Source of the DNA: Marinococcus halotolerans DSM 16375
GTDB taxonomy: Bacteria; Bacillota; Bacilli; Bacillales; Marinococcaceae
Assembly: GCF_000420725.1 (NCBI RefSeq)
Contig: NZ_ATVM01000002.1
Span: forward strand, 62,001 to 126,000
Reading direction: 5' to 3'
DNA length: 64,000 nucleotides
In this document: positions 59,441 to 64,000 of the stretch, piece after piece
Layout of the letters: every line of letters begins with the position of its first letter
Numbering within the stretch: position 1 is the stretch's first letter
Position numbers and translations under genes: made by a program
Notes under the pieces: model-generated
Told to the model about the DNA's origin: nothing
The model's database searches: none
The model's input: only the letters and a program-made list of their open reading frames with translations

Positions 59441-59740
59441 CAAAACCGTCCACAGACATATACACAATGGGGATGGTTTTCAGCTGGACTCAGGAAGTGA
59501 AGAGATCAGCGGAAGTATTTATCCACAGGTTTTGGTACAACCTAAAACATTATCGCCTTATTTCAGCAGCATGAACGAGGAATTAAGGGGTAAAGACGTA
59601 AAAAATCGAAGCGGCTGCTTCGATTGAAGGTATTGCTGGCAAATAATTTACTAAATTGAAAAACCGGCTTGTGGACAATTTTTGAAATAGTTTGGATATT
59701 ATCCACAGCCGGACGGAAAGCGGAGTTCGATTGAAAGATG
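59441..59740. other. Convergent intergenic region with DnaA-box cluster
   Basis: This 300-bp region has no gene. TTATCCACA, the consensus DnaA box, occurs at 59519-59527 and 59699-59707; TTGTCCACA (one mismatch) lies on the minus strand at 59670-59678; ATATACACA (one mismatch to TTATNCACA) is at 59458-59466. A short hairpin GAAGC/GCTTC lies at about 59607-59620. Four sites within 250 bp exceed chance, so this may titrate or bind DnaA. Confidence 0.55.
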
Positions 59741-61351
59741 CTACTGATATAAAGCGGTGTGAATTTTTCTCATCAATCGTCCGGTACGTACCGGGTGCTC
59801 GGCAAAAGCAACATAGCCGTCCGGGCGTATGAGCACAGCTGAAAACGTTGGCAGCTTCCATTTGACGGCAAGATCGCGGCGGTAATCAAATAGATGGTGG
59901 ATATTTGGCTTCGAGGCCCGGAGTATGCCCTTGCGCTGAACAACAAGAATAAGAATGGAAGGGCCATACTGCCGGCGCATCTCCTGGATGCTTTCGTCGA
60001 GCTGACGGAGCTCCTGCTCGTCTTCGATATAAAACAGGCAGGTGAACTGCTCGATGTGCAGAAAATCCATTACATCTGCGTGTTCTCCTTCTTCGGTAAG
60101 AACACGTGCCGGCAATGCCCGGGAGCCGGCCGGAATCACTTCTCCCCGGTGCTGGAATTTCGCAAACGAAGCCCTGTTCTGATAGCTGATGTCAATATTG
60201 GCGAGGCGCTGGGTCAGCTTTTGCTGCAGCGAACTGCTTTTGCTCAGCATACTTACAGGGTTCGCCAGGAGGCGTGGAATAAGAGTATGGGAGCGGGTCA
60301 TCACCTGCATCGCCGTATTTGTCATTCGGATAGTCCTGCGTCCGACCGCGTACCGTTCTTCTTCATACGTATCGAGCAGAGCAGGATCCGAATGGCCGCG
60401 CAGCACCCAAGCCAACTTCCAGCAGAGATTGACCGCGTCCTGCATGCCGAGGTTCATTCCCTGGCCGCCAAATGGGCTGTGCAGGTGGGCAGCATCCCCG
60501 GCAAGAAACAGCCGGTTGTCCCGGTAGGCATCAGCCTGGTGGTGGGACGTCCCGAACTGGGACAGCCAGGAAGCATGGGGGAAATGTACCGGCTGCTGGG
60601 TAATACGCCGCACACTTTTTTCAAGATCCTCAAGAGGGAGATCGTCCCGGTGTTCACGATTCTGTTCGGCATGGTCGATGGTAATTACCCGGTACGTTTC
60701 ATCACGGAATGGAAAGAAGGCAGCTACGCCGCGCTCGGTAATAAATGTGGAAATATCGTTGGACAGCGGAAGTCCTTCCACCGTGACATCCCCTAGAAAG
60801 TAGATCGTTTCATGCTTGCCGCCCGGAAAGGAAACGTTCATGTTCTCACGGACTGTACTGTGAGGCCCGTCACATCCGATCACATAGGAAGCGCGGATTA
60901 ATTCCTGCCCATTTTCGGTGGAGCATTCAACCTCCGCATAGTCCCTGTACTGGGTAATCCGTTCGCAGTGGGTGTTCCAGTCGATAAACTGGCCGACTTC
61001 CCGGAGCTGCTTCTTTAAAATATGCTCCGTATCCGACTGTGGCAGCATAAGCATGAAGGGAAACGGGGTATCGAGCGAAGCAAAGGAGGCTTTGGAAGGT
61101 CTTTTGCCTTCCGGCTGAACAGCCGCATCAGTAATTGGGAATCCTTCCTTTAAAAAGGGACGGAGCGCCCCGATCAGGTTGAGCATTTCAAGGGTGCGCG
61201 CCTGGATGCCGAACGCTTTGGAAAAGGGAGAAATAGAGCTTTTTCTGTCTAAAATCCGGACGCGGATGCCGAGTGCTCTTAATGTATTGGCAGCAGTCAA
61301 ACCTACGGGGCCTGCCCCAACAATGCATACATCGGTATTCGTGGTTTTCAT
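59741..61351 (-). CDS. FAD-dependent aromatic hydroxylase-type monooxygenase
   Basis: A 536-residue PheA/TfdB-class flavoprotein. The FAD motif is IVGAGPVGLTAANTL (near residues 10-24), GCDGPHSTVRE is the DG motif (near 155), and FLAGDAAHLHSPFGGQGMN the GD motif (near 280). A C-terminal thioredoxin-like domain follows. It should hydroxylate an aromatic ring using NAD(P)H and O2. Start MKTTNTD at 61351 with GGGAGCG upstream; the frame opens at 61414. It shares a divergent promoter region with tenA. The substrate is unknown; no ring-cleavage genes are near. Confidence 0.85.
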   Translation of the reverse strand: MKTTNTDVCIVGAGPVGLTAANTLRALGIRVRILDRKSSISPFSKAFGIQARTLEMLNLIGALRPFLKEGFPITDAAVQPEGKRPSKASFASLDTPFPFMLMLPQSDTEHILKKQLREVGQFIDWNTHCERITQYRDYAEVECSTENGQELIRASYVIGCDGPHSTVRENMNVSFPGGKHETIYFLGDVTVEGLPLSNDISTFITERGVAAFFPFRDETYRVITIDHAEQNREHRDDLPLEDLEKSVRRITQQPVHFPHASWLSQFGTSHHQADAYRDNRLFLAGDAAHLHSPFGGQGMNLGMQDAVNLCWKLAWVLRGHSDPALLDTYEEERYAVGRRTIRMTNTAMQVMTRSHTLIPRLLANPVSMLSKSSSLQQKLTQRLANIDISYQNRASFAKFQHRGEVIPAGSRALPARVLTEEGEHADVMDFLHIEQFTCLFYIEDEQELRQLDESIQEMRRQYGPSILILVVQRKGILRASKPNIHHLFDYRRDLAVKWKLPTFSAVLIRPDGYVAFAEHPVRTGRLMRKIHTALYQ

Positions 61352-61513
61352 GGATTCATCACGCTCCCTTCGTATACTTGTAGTATACCCTGCCGAGGGC
61401 CGCCTCATGCACATGTTGCCGACGGGGAGCGAACTGTGTTTGAATATGGGAAACTACTGCTTTCAACTGGAATTGAACCGACTTCACTCTTAATGAAGGA
61501 AAGGAAGAGGTTA

Positions 61514-62185
61514 ATGTCATTCACTCACGATTTAAAGGAAAAGCTGCATCCGGTATGGCAGCAGAACCATACGCACCCGTTTGTAGAAGAGCTTGGACGG
61601 GGAATCCTCGATAAGGAAAAATTTCGTTATTTCATGGTCCAGGATTATCTTTATCTCGTGCAATATGCGAAATTGTTTGCGGTTGGCGCTGTTAAAGCCG
61701 AAGACGTCGAAACAATGGGAGCTTTTGCGAAGGTGATGGATGTCACCATGAATGAAGAAATGAGCCTGCACCGCCAGTACGCCAAAAAGTTCGGGATCAC
61801 CGAACAGGAGCTCGAACAGGCAGAACCCGCCCCGACTACACTTGCGTACACAAGGTATATGCTGCACGAAGGACAGAACGGGGGCCTCGCTGAGCTGCTT
61901 GCGGCTGTACTTCCGTGCATGTGGAGCTACGCAGAAATCGGGAGAAAGCTCAGCACGTGGCCGGGAGCACTGGAGCATGAGCTGTACGGTGAATGGGTGC
62001 AGATGTACAGCGATGACGAATTTCAGCAGCTCGCGGACTGGGGCATCAGCATGCTCGACCGCCTGGCAGAAAACAAACCCGACGCGGAAAAAAGAAGGAT
62101 TGAAAATATATTTTTAACGACTACCCGATTTGAGTATTTGTTCTGGGACATGGCGTACCGGCTGGAAGGCTGGCCGCAGACATGA
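61514..62185 (+). CDS. tenA: Thiaminase II, TenA
   Basis: A 223-residue TenA/THI-4 family enzyme that hydrolyses aminopyrimidine thiamin breakdown products for salvage. The catalytic Cys is in LPCMWSYAEIG (near residue 135), with HPFVEELGRG, RYFMVQDYLYLVQY (near 36-49) and the C-terminal RFEYLFWDMAYRLE (Glu near 205). No thiamin biosynthesis gene or TPP riboswitch adjoins it, so it is a stand-alone salvage gene. Start MSFTHD at 61514 follows GGAAAGGAAGAGG. Confidence 0.92.
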   Translation: MSFTHDLKEKLHPVWQQNHTHPFVEELGRGILDKEKFRYFMVQDYLYLVQYAKLFAVGAVKAEDVETMGAFAKVMDVTMNEEMSLHRQYAKKFGITEQELEQAEPAPTTLAYTRYMLHEGQNGGLAELLAAVLPCMWSYAEIGRKLSTWPGALEHELYGEWVQMYSDDEFQQLADWGISMLDRLAENKPDAEKRRIENIFLTTTRFEYLFWDMAYRLEGWPQT

Positions 62186-62215
62186 CAAGGCCCCCGGCGG
62201 ACCGGGGGCTTTGTC
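62184..62215. terminator. Bidirectional terminator
   Basis: GACAAGGCCCCCGG pairs with CCGGGGGCTTTGTC around CGGA, between the convergent tenA and egtD genes. Confidence 0.93.
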
Positions 62216-63172
62216 TTATATTTGAGGGGAAAGCGTAAATACGCCAAACCATTCGTTTTCATCGGTCCACCAGTCGTTGGTTTCCCAGGAGGACTGACGG
62301 GCCAGGTGTATAAATTCCTCCGGAGTGAACTTCCGGCTGTTTTCTGTATGGATAGTCTCGCCGGCACGCATTGTAAACGTTTCTCCGCCGATTGAGAACA
62401 GGGAAGGCTTTTCGGCGCGCAGGTGCATTTCGATTCGTCCGAGCCGTTCATTATAAAAAGCTTCATGTTCAAAATCGCCGGTGTTAATATCAGCGTCAAG
62501 CTCGCGGTTCAGGCGGTGAAGCAGATTCTTATTAAAGGAAGCGGTAATGCCTGCACTGTCGTTGTACGCCCGGTGCAGCACGACTGGGTCCTTCTTCAAA
62601 TCGACGCCGACCACGAGGCTGTCCTCCGGCTTCATGTGAGAAGCGAGCTTCTTTAAAAATTCCGAAGCCTCCTTTGGATCCAGGTTTCCAATCGTGGAGC
62701 CGAGAAAAAAGACAGCTGCGGGCTGGTTTCTATCGCTGTTTAAAAAAGACATCGTTTTTGTATAGTCCGCACATACACCCGAGACCTGCATGGCAGGCAC
62801 GGCTTCCTTCACACGGGCTGCGGTGTCGTGCAGGGCGCTGATTGAAATGTCGACGGGGGTATAGCTTACTGCTTCAGAGAGGAAAGGAAGAAGGCAGCGA
62901 ATTTTATCAAAGCTGCCGCTTCCAAGCTCGATAAGGGAGGCACCCCCGAGACTTTCAGCAATTTCTTCCCCGTAGTCGGACAAAACAGATGCTTCGGTCC
63001 GGCTGACGTAATATTCCGGCAGCCGGGTGATTTCATTAAACAGCAGGCTTCCCCGTTCATCGTAGAAATGCTTGGGGGGGATGCTTTTCGGTTCAGCAGC
63101 CAGCCCGGTGCGGACGTCTTCAGCCAGGGAGGAGAGCGAAGGCTTTAAATCCAATACAGTATAATCAGCCAT
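62216..63172 (-). CDS. egtD: L-histidine N(alpha)-methyltransferase EgtD-like
   Basis: A 318-residue SAM-dependent enzyme that trimethylates histidine to hercynine in the ergothioneine pathway. KHFYDERGSLLFNEITRLPEYY-type opening (two parts near residues 35-55), LIELGSGSFDKIRCLL (near 80, motif I), FFLGSTIGNLDPKEASEFL (near 160) and VGVDLKKDP (near 185) are the EgtD family features. Start MADYTVLD at 63172 lies two bases after the egtB stop, so they are coupled. The length is normal (EgtD about 320). Confidence 0.92.
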   Translation of the reverse strand: MADYTVLDLKPSLSSLAEDVRTGLAAEPKSIPPKHFYDERGSLLFNEITRLPEYYVSRTEASVLSDYGEEIAESLGGASLIELGSGSFDKIRCLLPFLSEAVSYTPVDISISALHDTAARVKEAVPAMQVSGVCADYTKTMSFLNSDRNQPAAVFFLGSTIGNLDPKEASEFLKKLASHMKPEDSLVVGVDLKKDPVVLHRAYNDSAGITASFNKNLLHRLNRELDADINTGDFEHEAFYNERLGRIEMHLRAEKPSLFSIGGETFTMRAGETIHTENSRKFTPEEFIHLARQSSWETNDWWTDENEWFGVFTLSPQI

Positions 63173-63174
63173 GG

Positions 63175-64000
63175 CTATTTCTGCACCCCGTCCTTGGCAA
63201 GCCGGAGCCCGCTGAACTGCCACCGTTTTTCCGGAGGGAAAAAGTTACGGTAGGTGGAGCGGATGTGCGACTGCGGAGTCGCGCATGAACCGCCGCGCAG
63301 CACCATCTGGTTACTCATAAATTTTGCATTGTATTCTCCCATGGCACCCTCCGGCGGGCGGTTGCCCGGATACGGGGAATAAGGACTGCGTGTCCATTCC
63401 CACACATCCCCGTACGCATTGGGAGTCGACTGGAGCGGCCTTGGGTGATAGCTTTCAGACTCAAGAAACGTTCCGTCTGCTTCGGAGCCGCGAAAAGCAT
63501 ATTCCCATTCCTGTTCAGTAGGGAGACGGGCTCCGGCCCAGCGGGCATAGGCATCTGCTTCGTAATAGCTTATATGGGCAATAGGTTCATGAAGGCGCAC
63601 TTCTTTTAAGCCGTTCATCGTAAAGTAAAACCAGATACCGCCCTGCTTCTGCCAGTAAAGTGGTGCTTTCCAGTCCTGCTCCTGGACAATGCCCCAGCCT
63701 TCGGAAAGCCAAAGCTCAGGGTCTTCGTAGCCACCATCTTCAATAAAACGAATATATTCTTCATTGGTCACAGGCCTTGAGGCGATAGAGAAGGCGTGCA
63801 GATAAAATTTATGCTCCGGCCGTTCATTATCAAAGGAAAAGTGCAGATTATCTGTTCCAATAGTTGTCAGCTCGTCTTCATAGGCGTGCCATTTCAGCCC
63901 GGGTGTTTCTCCCTGTTCCTCAAAAGATTCATTTTCCAGATAGGCAGGGTTAAGTGGATTCATCGAAAAGTTGAATTTTGTGTCGGTGACTAACAGCTCC
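63175..64000 (-). CDS. egtB: Ergothioneine sulfoxide synthase EgtB-like, 5' part cut by the window edge
   Basis: The frame runs from the right edge to the stop at 63175. Upstream of ATG 63963 the frame is still open and reads ELLVTDTKFNFS before NPLNPAY, typical for the DinB-FGE junction of EgtB, so 63963 is not the true start. The formylglycine-generating (FGE-sulfatase) domain is clear: ISYYEADAYARWAGARLPTE, GDVWEWTRSPYSPYPG and LRGGSCATPQSHIRSTYRNF, ending SGLRLA. The N-terminal DinB_2 part with the iron-binding His residues lies beyond the window. It joins a sulfur donor to hercynine in the cytoplasm. Confidence 0.9.
   Translation of the reverse strand, partial: ELLVTDTKFNFSMNPLNPAYLENESFEEQGETPGLKWHAYEDELTTIGTDNLHFSFDNERPEHKFYLHAFSIASRPVTNEEYIRFIEDGGYEDPELWLSEGWGIVQEQDWKAPLYWQKQGGIWFYFTMNGLKEVRLHEPIAHISYYEADAYARWAGARLPTEQEWEYAFRGSEADGTFLESESYHPRPLQSTPNAYGDVWEWTRSPYSPYPGNRPPEGAMGEYNAKFMSNQMVLRGGSCATPQSHIRSTYRNFFPPEKRWQFSGLRLAKDGVQK

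Noticed and set aside
59894-60796. A 300-codon plus-strand frame antisense to the monooxygenase gene
   Set aside because: Low-complexity shadow opposite clear FAD motifs.
1-64000. CRISPR arrays, prophage, insertion sequences, tRNA or rRNA genes
   Set aside because: No regularly spaced repeats, transposase or integrase frames, or RNA gene signatures were seen.

Overview
The window looks like a chromosomal segment of a low-to-moderate GC Bacillota (Firmicutes) organism of the Bacillaceae type, probably an aerobic salt- or alkali-tolerant heterotroph. This is inferred from strong AGGAGG ribosome binding sites, TTG/GTG starts, CcpA-type cre boxes, and gene sets whose order matches Bacillus subtilis (pucABCDE, yhfUTS, ywrAB with a ywrD-like gene, msmX, tenA). 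No rRNA, tRNA, CRISPR array, prophage or intact insertion sequence was seen. Both edge genes are cut.

Layout. 1-10.1 kb: an unknown gene cut at the left edge, an M24 Xaa-Pro peptidase, two alpha/beta hydrolases, a CzcD-type cation exporter behind a double operator, a K+/H+ antiporter with a structured leader, an AEC permease, and the acetate permease pair ActP/DUF485. 10.4-16.2 kb: a DUF2294 gene, then a five-gene xanthine dehydrogenase operon (puc/xdh order) behind a terminator-like attenuator. 16.3-20.6 kb: small membrane proteins, an AI-2E family transporter, the MsmX-type multisugar ATPase, and a stretch of dispersed repeats and twin hairpins. 20.6-26.1 kb: an SDR and a self-contained operon of GntR regulator, amidase, gamma-glutamyltransferase-like enzyme and split chromate-transporter (ChrA) halves. 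26.1-31.7 kb: a methyltransferase, ManA, a gene-poor 0.9 kb stretch, a two-component system and a small secreted protein behind 11-bp spaced direct repeats. 31.8-39.6 kb: a divergent MurE-like ligase, PhzF, UbiX, an NCS1 permease, a transglutaminase-like protein, a GYF_2-PrsW membrane protease and an Nei-type glycosylase.

39.7-53.8 kb is the most coherent metabolic region. A CitA/DcuS-type sensor kinase and its regulator precede a DASS (SLC13) symporter and a close match to D-tartrate dehydratase. After a BirA-type biotin cluster (bioY, acyl-CoA ligase, thiolase-like) comes a tripartite tricarboxylate transporter (tctCBA) with a second paralogous two-component system. cre sites lie at both transporters, so carboxylate uptake appears induced by substrate sensing and repressed by preferred sugars.

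53.9-64 kb: an MDR reductase, a UvrD-family helicase, an aldehyde dehydrogenase, a GrpB-family protein, an intergenic cluster of DnaA-box sequences, a flavin monooxygenase, TenA, and an EgtB-EgtD ergothioneine-type pair whose egtB runs off the right edge.

Calls rest on reading motifs and on recall of family features; no database search was run. Several starts were moved inward from the longest open frame to fit ribosome binding sites, and this is stated for each.
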